Shown in pieces: positions 1 through 6,870 of a stretch of DNA of 49,955 nt. The stretch is from a virus. The DNA lies in IMG/VR virus record IMGVR_UViG_3300048833_000172, positions 1 through 49,955 of that record, one strand, 5' to 3'. Below the pieces are notes generated by a model. That model was not told the origin of the DNA. It was given only the letters and a program-made list of their open reading frames with translations, and ran no database searches. Positions within the stretch are counted from its first letter, which is position 1. Every line of letters starts with the position of its first letter. The position numbers and the translations under genes were made by a program.

Positions 1-195
1 CATCGACGCCTGCTCAGGGTCGAGCCCCCACGCCCCGTCGTCCATGCCCTGGTGGTAGGTGCACAGGAAGTAGTCGCCAGACTCGATCATCTTGCGGCAC
101 CCGCAGTTGTAGTCGTAGCACCCGAGGAGCTCGGTGAAGCTACGCGCACAGGCCAGGTCCACCTGGACGAGGACGTGCACCTCGTCGGCCCTCAC
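1..195 (-). CDS. Small hypothetical protein (3' part, runs off the left edge)
   Basis: A GTG-started frame reads from 195 to the window edge without a stop and gives at least 65 residues. It is Cys-rich in the middle (CYDYNCGC near residues 36-43, another Cys near residue 54), which suggests a small metal-binding or disulfide fold. The GTG overlaps the stop of the 30-residue gene at 192-284 as GTGA, the same coupling used along this minus-strand chain. No family is recognised. The C-terminus lies outside the window. Confidence 0.55.
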   Translation of the reverse strand, partial: MRADEVHVLVQVDLACARSFTELLGCYDYNCGCRKMIESGDYFLCTYHQGMDDGAWGLDPEQASM

Positions 196-284
196 GGCCG
201 CACCACGCTGAACCAGAACCCGGTCCCGTAGTAGCCGTTGCCGGTGTCGCCCTCGATAAACATGGTGGTGAGCAGCTTCTTCAT
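192..284 (-). CDS. 30-residue hypothetical protein
   Basis: A very short frame from ATG 284 to TGA 192 encodes a peptide starting MKKLLTTMF and rich in Gly, Tyr and Trp. It is supported by the TACAGT hexamer seven bases before its ATG and by the GTGA overlap with the next gene. It appears to be the first, leaderless gene of a minus-strand unit leaving the window. Function is unknown. Confidence 0.5.
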   Translation of the reverse strand: MKKLLTTMFIEGDTGNGYYGTGFWFSVVRP

Positions 285-291
285 GGCCGTC

Positions 292-310
292 ACTGTAGCG
301 ATCACGTCAA
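292..310 (-). promoter_or_regulatory. Leaderless promoter with TTGACGTGA upstream element
   Basis: On the minus strand TTGACGTGA (310-302) is followed after four bases by TACAGT (297-292) and after seven more by the ATG at 284. The same element with the same spacing occurs at 1182-1200, 6603-6621 and 22333-22351, so it is probably a phage promoter class. The element sits between this promoter and the plus-strand promoter at 317 and could serve both. Confidence 0.6.
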
Positions 311-316
311 GGGGCC

Positions 317-322
317 TATGAT
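317..322 (+). promoter_or_regulatory. -10 box TATGAT of a leaderless promoter
   Basis: TATGAT lies six bases before the ATG at 329, the geometry expected when transcription starts at the start codon. It diverges from the minus-strand promoter at 292-310. Confidence 0.5.
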
Positions 323-328
323 GCCCAC

Positions 329-514
329 ATGAAGCCTCATCGCATCACCTTGTACCGGGACGAAGCCGGTCGCTGGCGCTGGCGTCGGCAGGCGGGCAAC
401 GGTCGCATCGTCGCCGCCTCCGAGCAGGGGTTCAAGCGCCGCAAGTACGCCGAGAAGGACGCGATCAGCGAACTCCCGGCAGGCGTCGAGTACGACCTGC
501 TCATCCTGCCCTGA
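329..514 (+). CDS. DUF1508 (YegP-like) domain protein
   Basis: This 61-residue protein matches the short DUF1508/YegP fold: an aromatic strand with RWRWR near residues 15-19, then NGRIVAAS near 24-31, then GF, a Tyr and an AEKDAI helix. Family members are small alpha/beta proteins of unclear role found in bacteria and phages. It is the only plus-strand gene in the first 7.8 kb. It has its own leaderless-type promoter and its end overlaps the converging gene at 501-887 by 14 bases. Identification is by pattern only. Confidence 0.7.
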   Translation: MKPHRITLYRDEAGRWRWRRQAGNGRIVAASEQGFKRRKYAEKDAISELPAGVEYDLLILP

Positions 515-887
515 CTGCTGCCGTCATCGCCGCCTGGAGGGTGTTGTTGGCCTCCAACATCTGGTCGCCCTTGATGCCCTTCGAGCGCAGGCCGCGCACG
601 AAGCGCACGGCGTGGATGAGGGTCCGTTCGGCCTCCGACAGGTCGCCGACAGGCGCAGTCGACGCGCTGAACTCCTCCTGTTGCACCCGAGCCTTCGACG
701 TGGTGTGCCAGAGGTTCGAGTCGCACTGGTAGACGCGGACCCCGGAGCGGGCGTACCGGCCGGAGATCACCGCGTCCATCGCCCCGCTCTCGGTCTCGTA
801 ACCGAGCTTGCCGCATGGGCACTTGCGGGCCAGCCGCTTCACCGACGCCTTGGACGGTGGTCGCGACTGGCTGCGCTTCGGCCTCAC
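501..887 (-). CDS. Zinc-ribbon-like hypothetical protein
   Basis: The 128-residue product starts at a GTG that overlaps the preceding stop (GTGA at 884-887). The N-terminal 20 residues are basic and Ser/Pro-rich. Next comes a half zinc site, CPCGK, then a long helix, then VYQCDSNLWHTTS, where one Cys and one His could complete a metal site. This layout is seen in small actinophage proteins that read like degenerate zinc ribbons, possibly nucleic-acid binding. The C-terminal half is helical. No precise function can be given. Confidence 0.7.
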   Translation of the reverse strand: MRPKRSQSRPPSKASVKRLARKCPCGKLGYETESGAMDAVISGRYARSGVRVYQCDSNLWHTTSKARVQQEEFSASTAPVGDLSEAERTLIHAVRFVRGLRSKGIKGDQMLEANNTLQAAMTAAVRAG

Positions 888-1174
888 TGGAGGTCGGTGC
901 CCACGTCGAGCGGTGTCTGGCCGACGTAGCGCACGTACAGCACGCGTGTGTCGTCGACCATCCGAGATGTCGCCTCGTACTCGCCCTTCTCGATGCCCTT
1001 CAGGGTGCCGTTGTTGATCTGGGTGACCAGCGGGGCGATGTCCTTCACGTCCGGCACCGAGAGGCGAGCCCACTCGCCCGGGCGCTCCTGGAGGTTAGCG
1101 AGGACCGGGGCGTACTTCGGGGGTGCGCCGCGACCCTTGTTGGTGGTTGGTGGTTGTTCCCATGTGAGTTCCAT
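884..1174 (-). CDS. Hypothetical protein, possible small DNA-associated regulator
   Basis: The start at 1174 (MELTWEQ) is chosen over the in-frame ATGs at 1195 and 1183 because a TACCAT hexamer lies seven bases before it, giving a leaderless start and 96 residues. The start of the protein is Pro- and Lys-rich (GRGAPPKYAP). The rest looks like a compact alpha/beta domain with ITQINNGTLKGI-type segments followed by strands. Its position directly behind a dedicated promoter at the head of a two-gene unit suits a small regulatory or anti-host protein, but no family is recognised. Confidence 0.65.
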   Translation of the reverse strand: MELTWEQPPTTNKGRGAPPKYAPVLANLQERPGEWARLSVPDVKDIAPLVTQINNGTLKGIEKGEYEATSRMVDDTRVLYVRYVGQTPLDVGTDLQ

Positions 1175-1181
1175 GCGTGGC

Positions 1182-1200
1182 ATGGTAGGGCTCACGTCAG
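1182..1200 (-). promoter_or_regulatory. Leaderless promoter with CTGACGTGA upstream element
   Basis: On the minus strand CTGACGTGA (1200-1192), four bases, TACCAT (1187-1182), seven bases, then ATG 1174. The spacing is identical to that of the promoter at 292-310. Confidence 0.6.
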
Positions 1201-1204
1201 GCGG

Positions 1205-1366
1205 TCATCGCCACACGTAGTCCACGAGCACCTCGCGCCCCAGGCCCTCCATGACCGAGATGAGGTCGGCAACGATGATCGTTGGGCACGGGGCCGCGGG
1301 CAGGGTGAGCTCCATGAACGGGGCGGAGCTGATCCGCACGCACAGCACGGTCGCCTGGTCAGGCAC
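1205..1366 (-). CDS. 53-residue hypothetical protein downstream of the tailspike
   Basis: A GTG-started frame (VPDQATVLCV...) overlaps the last eight bases of the tailspike gene and ends just before the promoter at 1182-1200. It alternates hydrophobic strands with a short helix (VMEGLGREVLVDY), plausible for a small folded protein. Placement behind the tailspike suggests a partner or chaperone role, which is inference only. The frame is short, so it could be spurious. Confidence 0.5.
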   Translation of the reverse strand: MPDQATVLCVRISSAPFMELTLPAAPCPTIIVADLISVMEGLGREVLVDYVWR

Positions 1367-3293
1367 CCGGTGCCACCAACAGTGCCGCGATGTTGGCCGG
1401 GATGGGTTCGCGGGCGATCGATGCCGGCGGTGTGGCTCCCTGGTGATTGCGCCACCCGTTGGCGGCGAACGACGAACGAGAGTCCAGGGCGCCGGGGCCA
1501 GCCGATGTGGGGATCAGGTTGTACGACACCCGGCTGCCGTCCTGGTTCGTCTCCCCCCACATGCAGGCGGAGGCGCCGTTCGTGTTGCCGTCGGCAAACC
1601 AGTTGCCGGACAGGCGGGCGAACATCGTGTTGGCGGACGGCGGGTGGACGCCGTTCGAGTTCCAGGCAGCGAGCTGGGCGTAGCGGCTCGACGGGCCGAC
1701 GTCGTTGTTGCACATCTCGATGTCGTGCACCATGAAGTCGACGGCGCCGTAGCGGTAGCTCGTCGGGGCCGTCTCAGCGAGCCCGGTCGGCCGGTTGTCC
1801 TGGCGGACCATCACACACATGTCGCGGGCGGCCTCGATCGTGTTGCACCACACCTTCGTCCAGTTGGAGCCGAGCAGGCTCAGCCCGGCGTAGGTCACCG
1901 ACCCCTTGATCGTGTTGCCGACGATGTAGGACCAGTGCTGGGTGCGGGTCCCGGTGAGGGGCAGTAGGCCACCGCCGCTGATCTCCCACAGCAGACCCGA
2001 CTTCGACTCGCGACCGGGCGTCGAGATGATCGTGTTGCGGGCGACGACGCAGCGGGTGCACGTCTGGTCGAACCACAGCAGATGCACACCGGGTGCGTCC
2101 TCAACCACGTTGTCGGTGATGACGCCCTGGTCGGTCTTGCAGATCTTCACGGCGCCCGCGGTCGGCTCGGCGGGCCAGCCGCCGTGGTTCGACCGGTGGA
2201 ACACGTTGCCGACCAGCTTGAGGCCGTCAGCCCCGGTGGTCCCGCCGATCTGGGCGTGCGACTTGCCGGAGCGCACGAACACGTTGCCGGTGATCGTGAA
2301 GCCCGCCTTGGCGACGGTGAGCGGGATGCAGGCGTGGTCGACGAACGCGCACCGTTCGATGCGGGTTCCGGCGCTGAGGCCGCCGTAGTAGATGGCGGCG
2401 TAGCCCGAGGTGCTGCCGCTCTCCTGTGGTGATCCGTTGGCGTAGCGGCGCACGCCGATGCCGAGCAGGTTGACGCGGGCCGATGCGACCATGAGGCCGC
2501 GGTAGCGGGAGACGCGCACCTCTCTGCCGAGCGGGTTCGACCCGACGGTGATCGTGCCGCCCGAGACGCTGAACTCACCGGCTGCTGGCGCGCTGGCGAC
2601 GCGGCGCTGCAGGGCGCCGTCGATGAACAGTTGGTCGAAGTAGAACGTGGTCGAGGGCTTGTCGGTGGTGAACCCGGACGTGTTGCCAGCGTCGAACGTC
2701 CATCCCGGCACGGTCCACGGGCCAGTGCCCTGCCAACCGGCCACGACGGTCGATCCGTCGAACCACACCTGCTCGCCGGGGTACGCCTGGATGGTGAACG
2801 GCCGAGTGCTCGGCACAGAATGCCCGCCGCCGGTGGTGCCTTCCTCGTAGATGCCGCCACGCATCACGATCGTGCCGTCGACCGGCACCACCGAGTAGGC
2901 GCCACCGGAGCCGAACACGGTCCGCTTCGGTGCTGCCTCGGTACCGGGGTTCGCGTTGTTGCCTGCCGGGGACACGAAGATCGCGCCCGGCGGGATCGGG
3001 TAGTTCGAGGTGGGCACCGTGTTGCCGCTCTTGTCCAGCGACGGGGGGGGCGGGGGCGGCTCGGTCGCTTCGAGGGCAGCGATGCGCTCCAGCAGAGCCC
3101 CTGCGTCGGCCTCAGCCTTGGCTATGCGGCCCTTGAGGTCGACAACCTCGCCCTTCACCTCCGCCAGTTCGCCGTTCAGGGTAGAGATTCGGGAGGCCAG
3201 GGCCGCCGAGCTGATCGCCGTTGCGTCCTTACAGCGCTGCTCAAGTGCTGCGAGGACCGGGTCGAGGTCGGGATCGTAGGGCACGGTCGTCAC
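1359..3293 (-). CDS. Tailspike / receptor-binding protein with right-handed beta-helix
   Basis: The 644-residue protein has three parts. Residues about 20-75 form heptad-like repeats predicted to be a trimeric coiled coil. Residues 79-84 are a run of six prolines acting as a hinge. The remainder is a right-handed beta-helix of the pectate-lyase type, with the PAGNNANPGTEAAPKRT entry motif, repeated N-x-(F/V/I) turns (ITGNVF, LVGNVF, ITDNVV, ARNTI, VGNTI) and a final small domain. Such proteins bind or depolymerise surface glycans at the tail tip. The GTG start overlaps the previous stop (GTGA). It sits in an early-type minus-strand chain, far from the tail genes. A G8 tract at 3043-3050 encodes part of the proline hinge. 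Whether it is enzymatically active cannot be told. Confidence 0.85.
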   Translation of the reverse strand: MTTVPYDPDLDPVLAALEQRCKDATAISSAALASRISTLNGELAEVKGEVVDLKGRIAKAEADAGALLERIAALEATEPPPPPPSLDKSGNTVPTSNYPIPPGAIFVSPAGNNANPGTEAAPKRTVFGSGGAYSVVPVDGTIVMRGGIYEEGTTGGGHSVPSTRPFTIQAYPGEQVWFDGSTVVAGWQGTGPWTVPGWTFDAGNTSGFTTDKPSTTFYFDQLFIDGALQRRVASAPAAGEFSVSGGTITVGSNPLGREVRVSRYRGLMVASARVNLLGIGVRRYANGSPQESGSTSGYAAIYYGGLSAGTRIERCAFVDHACIPLTVAKAGFTITGNVFVRSGKSHAQIGGTTGADGLKLVGNVFHRSNHGGWPAEPTAGAVKICKTDQGVITDNVVEDAPGVHLLWFDQTCTRCVVARNTIISTPGRESKSGLLWEISGGGLLPLTGTRTQHWSYIVGNTIKGSVTYAGLSLLGSNWTKVWCNTIEAARDMCVMVRQDNRPTGLAETAPTSYRYGAVDFMVHDIEMCNNDVGPSSRYAQLAAWNSNGVHPPSANTMFARLSGNWFADGNTNGASACMWGETNQDGSRVSYNLIPTSAGPGALDSRSSFAANGWRNHQGATPPASIAREPIPANIAALLVAPGA

Positions 3294-3718
3294 GCTCGCT
3301 TTCCGGCGCCGTCGCCGTCATCGATCTGCTCCCAGAGTAGGGCGTATCCGATGATGTCCACGTACGAGTCATGTTTCGACCCGCCAGAGATGTTGCGCGC
3401 CATCTTCAGGGCGATCATGCAGGCCGCGACCTGGCCCGGCGCGACGCTGTCGAGGCCCAGAATCGGCGCCCAAAGGCGTGCGACGAGGCCGAAGGAGGCC
3501 CTCGCGTCGCCGTAGTCGTCACGCCGAGGCCCCGAGACCAGCATTTCGGCCTCCTGGGCGGTCGACAGGGGCTCCAAACCGCCGATTTCGGCGTTCGAGG
3601 CGGATTCGAGGGCCTTCGCGTGCGCGATGAGGGCTGGGATGGCGCCAGATCGGTGGCGAATGACGTCATCGGCGAGCTGATCGGTGATCGGTGAGGTCAT
3701 GGAGTGCCTTTCGGTCAT
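3290..3718 (-). CDS. DUF6378-like protein
   Basis: The protein has the signature layout of DUF6378-type phage proteins: RRDDYGDARASFGLVARLW, then a helix with ALKMARN, then HDSYVDIIGYA. Conserved Asp, Lys and His residues in paired helices resemble all-alpha nucleotide pyrophosphohydrolase (MazG-like) folds, so a nucleotide-handling role is possible. Two starts are plausible: ATG 3718, which overlaps the previous stop as ATGA (142 residues, chosen), and ATG 3700, which has an AAAGG ribosome-binding site six bases upstream (136 residues). It lies directly upstream of the tailspike and is probably co-transcribed with it. Confidence 0.75.
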   Translation of the reverse strand: MTERHSMTSPITDQLADDVIRHRSGAIPALIAHAKALESASNAEIGGLEPLSTAQEAEMLVSGPRRDDYGDARASFGLVARLWAPILGLDSVAPGQVAACMIALKMARNISGGSKHDSYVDIIGYALLWEQIDDGDGAGKRA

Positions 3719-3951
3719 GTGAGGTGGTCCTCGACCCACCAGTGGGCGGCGATACCCCACTGCAGGCCGTTGGTGACGAGGTAGGTGCCCCACGGGGCGG
3801 TCACGGAGCCCCCGTTGAGCAGGAAAGACACCCCTGACGGCACGATCGCACCCCCACAGGCGTCTGCTGCCTCCTGGGCGTTGTCGATGACGAGCGGCCC
3901 GAGGGCCTCGGTGAGCCCCAGGTCGTTCTCGGCGAGCGGAAGTCGGGTCAT
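3715..3951 (-). CDS. 78-residue hypothetical protein
   Basis: Start ATG 3951 overlaps the methyltransferase stop as ATGA and has AGGAG six bases upstream, so the start is well supported. The sequence ends in a Trp- and Gly-rich section (APWGTYLV, LQWGIAAHWWVEDH) after a helical N-terminus with two acidic patches. No conserved family is recognised. Confidence 0.65.
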   Translation of the reverse strand: MTRLPLAENDLGLTEALGPLVIDNAQEAADACGGAIVPSGVSFLLNGGSVTAPWGTYLVTNGLQWGIAAHWWVEDHLT

Positions 3952-4553
3952 CGTGGGCTCCTGAAGACCATGAGGGTGGAGAAGTTGCGAGCGGCGTGCA
4001 CCTGTCGGCGTCCGGGTGGCTGTGGGCGGTAGGAGGCGACGTGCAGCTCGTCGACAAGACGGCACCCCAGCGCCGTCGCGGCATTGGCGAACACCATGCG
4101 CTGCCAGCACACCTTCCCCGACACCACCATGTCCTGGCATTTGGCGAGGACGTAGCCATCGGGCCTCGTGACCCTCACCGCCTCGGCGAGACCGTCCAGC
4201 ATCAGCCTCAAGCGGTCGTCGACCGAGCGGTACTCGTGGATGCCGTACTTGCTGTCGAAGTGCGGAGTGGAGGTGCCTCGGAGGGCGTACGGGGGGTCGT
4301 AGGCGACCACGTCGAACACGTCGTCAGGGTAGGCAAGGCAGGTGAAGTCCATGACCCCGTCCGGGGCCTTCGCCGGGTCGAGGTCGTGGCGGTGTAGGCG
4401 TCCCTCCCACGGCAGCCACAGCTTCCACCAGTTGCCGAGGCCGTAGGTGGGGTCGAGGATGCGGTCGGTGGTGCGGATGTAGTCCAGTTCGACGCAGTCG
4501 AGGATCAGCTCGGCGTTCGTGCGCCGCCCGGTGTCGTAGGCGAGGACGGTCAC
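3948..4553 (-). CDS. DNA methyltransferase with DPPY motif (N6-adenine or N4-cytosine)
   Basis: The 201-residue protein carries a SAM-binding loop, DPTYGLG at residues 34-40, and the catalytic DPPY motif at residues 86-89, in a compact single-domain arrangement without a clear target-recognition domain. It should transfer a methyl group from SAM to an exocyclic amine of A or C in DNA. In phages such orphan enzymes commonly protect against host restriction. The GTG start overlaps the previous stop (GTGA). The DPPY tetrapeptide favours amino-methyltransferases over cytosine-C5 enzymes. The target sequence cannot be predicted. Confidence 0.8.
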   Translation of the reverse strand: MTVLAYDTGRRTNAELILDCVELDYIRTTDRILDPTYGLGNWWKLWLPWEGRLHRHDLDPAKAPDGVMDFTCLAYPDDVFDVVAYDPPYALRGTSTPHFDSKYGIHEYRSVDDRLRLMLDGLAEAVRVTRPDGYVLAKCQDMVVSGKVCWQRMVFANAATALGCRLVDELHVASYRPQPPGRRQVHAARNFSTLMVFRSPR

Positions 4554-4879
4554 CGTTCCCCCCCGTCACCCGACAGATAGGCAGCAGCCAACAGGTCGGC
4601 CATGCGCTTGCGGCTCGACGGCCCGAACAGCAACGCTGTGCTGCACGCCCACACCAGTGCTGCGGCGTCCTCTCGGGTGTCGTCGTCGGGTTCGGGGACC
4701 ACCCGAAACCCGGCGGCCACCAGGTGATCGATGTCGTCCTCGGCCTCCTCGACCAACCCTTGGCGCAACGTGGGCCGGACGTCGTCCCAGCCAACGAACC
4801 ACGGGTGGTCAGGCTCGAACTGCTCGGCCTCGTAGCGGGCACGGGCGAGCGCCTCGGCGGGTCCGCTGTCACTGGTCAC
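4550..4879 (-). CDS. 109-residue hypothetical acidic helical protein
   Basis: GTG 4879 has GAGGAG seven bases upstream and overlaps the previous gene by 11 bases. The product is acidic and mostly helical, with Trp residues in HPWFVGWDD and an EEAEDDIDHL helix. It contains no catalytic motif that can be recognised. It is coupled to the methyltransferase downstream by a GTGA overlap, so it may be co-regulated with it. Confidence 0.65.
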   Translation of the reverse strand: MTSDSGPAEALARARYEAEQFEPDHPWFVGWDDVRPTLRQGLVEEAEDDIDHLVAAGFRVVPEPDDDTREDAAALVWACSTALLFGPSSRKRMADLLAAAYLSGDGGER

Positions 4880-5078
4880 GGGTACACTCCTCGGCGGCGT
4901 AGACCTGTGCGGGCTGGGTCGGGAACGTCACCATCTCCTGCAACGCCTGATCGGTCTGCGGGGTGATGTCGTTGCCGAGCTTTGCCCGCTGGTAGGTGGC
5001 CGCGAGTTTGATCCACGCCACCATCTCGTCGCTCGGGTGGACGCATGGGCGCTTGGGGGTGGTGTCGGGGGTGGTCAC
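4869..5078 (-). CDS. 69-residue hypothetical protein
   Basis: GTG 5078 overlaps the previous stop as GTGA. The sequence begins with a Thr/Pro-rich stretch and then has an amphipathic helix (DEMVAWIKLAATYQRAKLG). No family is recognised. The gene is one link in the tightly packed chain between the DnaQ-like exonuclease and the methyltransferase. Confidence 0.6.
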   Translation of the reverse strand: MTTPDTTPKRPCVHPSDEMVAWIKLAATYQRAKLGNDITPQTDQALQEMVTFPTQPAQVYAAEECTRDQ

Positions 5079-5284
5079 GGGTAGCGCTCCAGGTTGTAGA
5101 CCTGGTCTTCCAGGATCTCGGCCAGCTCGCGCATCCCGTGAATGTCGAGCACCACACCGTCCTTCGACGCGCTGGGCGGCTTGATCTGGAAGCGGAGGAG
5201 GGGGGCGTTCGGGAAGCGGGTGACTTCCAGGGTCCGTTCCCCGTCGCTGCACTCGATGGTGGCGATGATGTTGGCGATGCTCAT
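5075..5284 (-). CDS. 69-residue hypothetical protein
   Basis: ATG 5284 overlaps the previous stop as ATGA. Alternating strands (IIATIECSDGERTLEVTRF, LLRFQIKP) followed by a C-terminal helix (GMRELAEILEDQVYNL) suggest a small beta-beta-alpha domain. No function can be assigned. Confidence 0.6.
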   Translation of the reverse strand: MSIANIIATIECSDGERTLEVTRFPNAPLLRFQIKPPSASKDGVVLDIHGMRELAEILEDQVYNLERYP

Positions 5285-5511
5285 GCGTAGCTCCAGGGTT
5301 GAGGGTTGAGGCGCAGCCACTCGGCGGACAGGTAGTCGCGGGTCCACGCACACACGGTGCCGCGAGCAACTCCGGCGTTCTTCGAGTCGGTCCACGGCCA
5401 AGCGTGGTGGCCGTTGCGTGGCCTGGGGTCGATGTCGTCGGCGTAGTGGGCGTCGTAGGACATGAAGTCAGTCATGTCCTTGCCGCAGCCGGGGCAGGCG
5501 AAGGCGCTCAC
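5281..5511 (-). CDS. 76-residue hypothetical protein with CxxC motif
   Basis: GTG 5511 overlaps the exonuclease stop as GTGA. A CPGCGKDM knuckle lies at the N-terminus. Possible further ligands are His residues in the middle and one Cys further on (GTVCAW), so a treble-clef-like zinc site is possible. Otherwise there is no recognisable domain. Confidence 0.6.
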   Translation of the reverse strand: MSAFACPGCGKDMTDFMSYDAHYADDIDPRPRNGHHAWPWTDSKNAGVARGTVCAWTRDYLSAEWLRLNPQPWSYA

Positions 5512-6101
5512 CGCCCCATCACCCGCTCGTAGATCGCCTTCGCCCATCGGGCGTCGGCAAGGGCGGTGTGGCGCACGTCATCGGCAGGCATCTCGATGCC
5601 GAGCGCCTCGGTGAGTTCGTCCGACTTCCACGGCGGCGCCACCGGCAACGGCTGGACGTAGCCACCAGGACGGACATCGCGAGGATCGGTGCGACCAGCG
5701 AGGTAGCCGATGGCGAGCGCCTCGACGTCGCAGATGTGATAGTGCCATGGGTACTTGCCCTCGGGGCGCCCGAGGTGGAGGTTGTGCATCCGCCGCAGCC
5801 GTTCCTCGTCGAAGGAGATGACGGCACCGACGAGGTGCAGCCCTTGCGACAGTGAGGCGAACAGCTCGGCTGACTCCTTCGGCGACAGGATCGGACAGGT
5901 CCCCTTGTCGTAGCGCTGCTCGAAGCCGTTGATCTCCAGGGCGATCGGCTCGGCGTTGTCGAGCACCGCCCGGGGCCACTTCACCTGCCAGAGATGCTCG
6001 GTGCCGTCGGCCTCGATGGCGGCGATCTCCCAGATCGGGTGACGCTCCGGGTCGAGCCCTAGGGTCTCAGTGTCGGTATACAGGACGGGGTGGTTGGTCA
6101 T
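5508..6101 (-). CDS. DnaQ-like 3'-5' exonuclease (DEDDh family)
   Basis: The 197-residue protein has the three exonuclease motifs in order: Exo I TDTETLGLD with Asp10 and Glu12, Exo II around VISFDEERLRR, and Exo III HTALADARWA with His178 and Asp183. These are the metal-binding and base residues of the DEDDh class. It would remove nucleotides from 3' ends, perhaps for proofreading, recombination or host DNA degradation. No polymerase is fused to it or lies nearby. Its start shares a base with the WhiB stop (TGATG). Confidence 0.8.
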   Translation of the reverse strand: MTNHPVLYTDTETLGLDPERHPIWEIAAIEADGTEHLWQVKWPRAVLDNAEPIALEINGFEQRYDKGTCPILSPKESAELFASLSQGLHLVGAVISFDEERLRRMHNLHLGRPEGKYPWHYHICDVEALAIGYLAGRTDPRDVRPGGYVQPLPVAPPWKSDELTEALGIEMPADDVRHTALADARWAKAIYERVMGR

Positions 6102-6565
6102 CAGTTCTCCTGGTTGAGCTGGTAGTGGAGCTTGTCGGTCGGCACGTCGTGACGACGGGTGGTGAGCCCTTGGCGGTAGGTGCGCAGGAGGGCGGCGTTG
6201 ATCGAGTTGCGGGGCCAGCGGCGGCCGGTCATCTCCAGGATGATGTCGTTCATCGTGTCAGCGGTGAACTCGGTGTCGGGGTGGTCCTCGAAGATCTCCG
6301 TGACGGCAGATGACAGTCCCTTGATAGCGCCCTTGCCGAGTCGGCCTCGCCGCCCGTAGCCCCGCTCCTCGGCGGTCATGCCGCCACGCACCCCGTAGGG
6401 CTCGGCGACCTGCTCGGCGCGACACGGCTCCTTCACGGGGCACGACGCGCAGACCTGCTTGGCGATCTCGTTGTCGCCGTCAGACTGGTCGTCGTCGTGC
6501 TCGGCCGGGAAGAACAGCGCCGTGGGGAACCCGCGGCAGGCGGCTTGCTCATGCCAGTCGCTCAT
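6101..6565 (-). CDS. WhiB-family iron-sulfur regulator with C-terminal extension
   Basis: The four iron-sulfur ligands of the WhiB family are present: Cys10, Cys39, Cys42 and Cys48, in the C-x2-C-x5-C arrangement. A GVRGG turn at 58-62 (the family usually has GVWGG) and the TAEER helix follow. WhiB proteins bind a 4Fe-4S cluster and regulate transcription by contacting the principal sigma factor. Phage copies can repress or replace the host's. Beyond the WhiB domain is a 75-residue extension with a possible second helical DNA-binding unit. A ribosome-binding site GGAAGG lies before ATG 6565, behind the promoter at 6603-6621. Confidence 0.85.
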   Translation of the reverse strand: MSDWHEQAACRGFPTALFFPAEHDDDQSDGDNEIAKQVCASCPVKEPCRAEQVAEPYGVRGGMTAEERGYGRRGRLGKGAIKGLSSAVTEIFEDHPDTEFTADTMNDIILEMTGRRWPRNSINAALLRTYRQGLTTRRHDVPTDKLHYQLNQEN

Positions 6566-6602
6566 CGCTCACCTTCCGCACGGACCATCCGTGCTCCATC
6601 GC

Positions 6603-6621
6603 ATCGTACGGATCACGTCAA
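6603..6621 (-). promoter_or_regulatory. Promoter of the WhiB unit, TTGACGTGA element
   Basis: Minus strand TTGACGTGA (6621-6613), four bases, TACGAT (6608-6603). Transcription should begin near 6596 and give a leader of about 30 bases before ATG 6565. It overlaps the end of the gene at 6613-6870, so it probably adds an extra input to the chain. Confidence 0.55.
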
Positions 6622-6870
6622 GCGGTTGCGCCACATCTCCTCGGCGAGCAGCTCGTCCATGTCGTACGGCTCGCCCGTCGCCGCCATCACGCGGGCTCGG
6701 CGCATCGCTCTCCGGCGGGCGTTGATGGTCAGGCGGTTCTTGCGCCGGTACTCGCGCATGTACCCCGCCCAAGCCTGAGCACACGGCGGGCAGTTGCAGT
6801 CGTGGTTGGTGTAGCCGTCGAGCGTCCCGTGTGGGACGGAGGCATCAGACGACCGATTGGAGGAGGTCAC
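6613..6870 (-). CDS. 85-residue hypothetical protein with Cys motif and basic helix
   Basis: The pattern HGTLDGYTNHDCNCPPC followed by a basic helix (YMREYRRKNR) recurs in small actinobacterial and phage proteins. The His, Cys, Cys and Cys residues look like a zinc knuckle attached to a nucleic-acid-binding helix. The only good in-frame start is GTG 6870, which overlaps the glycosyltransferase end by 26 bases. Function is unknown. Confidence 0.6.
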   Translation of the reverse strand: MTSSNRSSDASVPHGTLDGYTNHDCNCPPCAQAWAGYMREYRRKNRLTINARRRAMRRARVMAATGEPYDMDELLAEEMWRNRLT

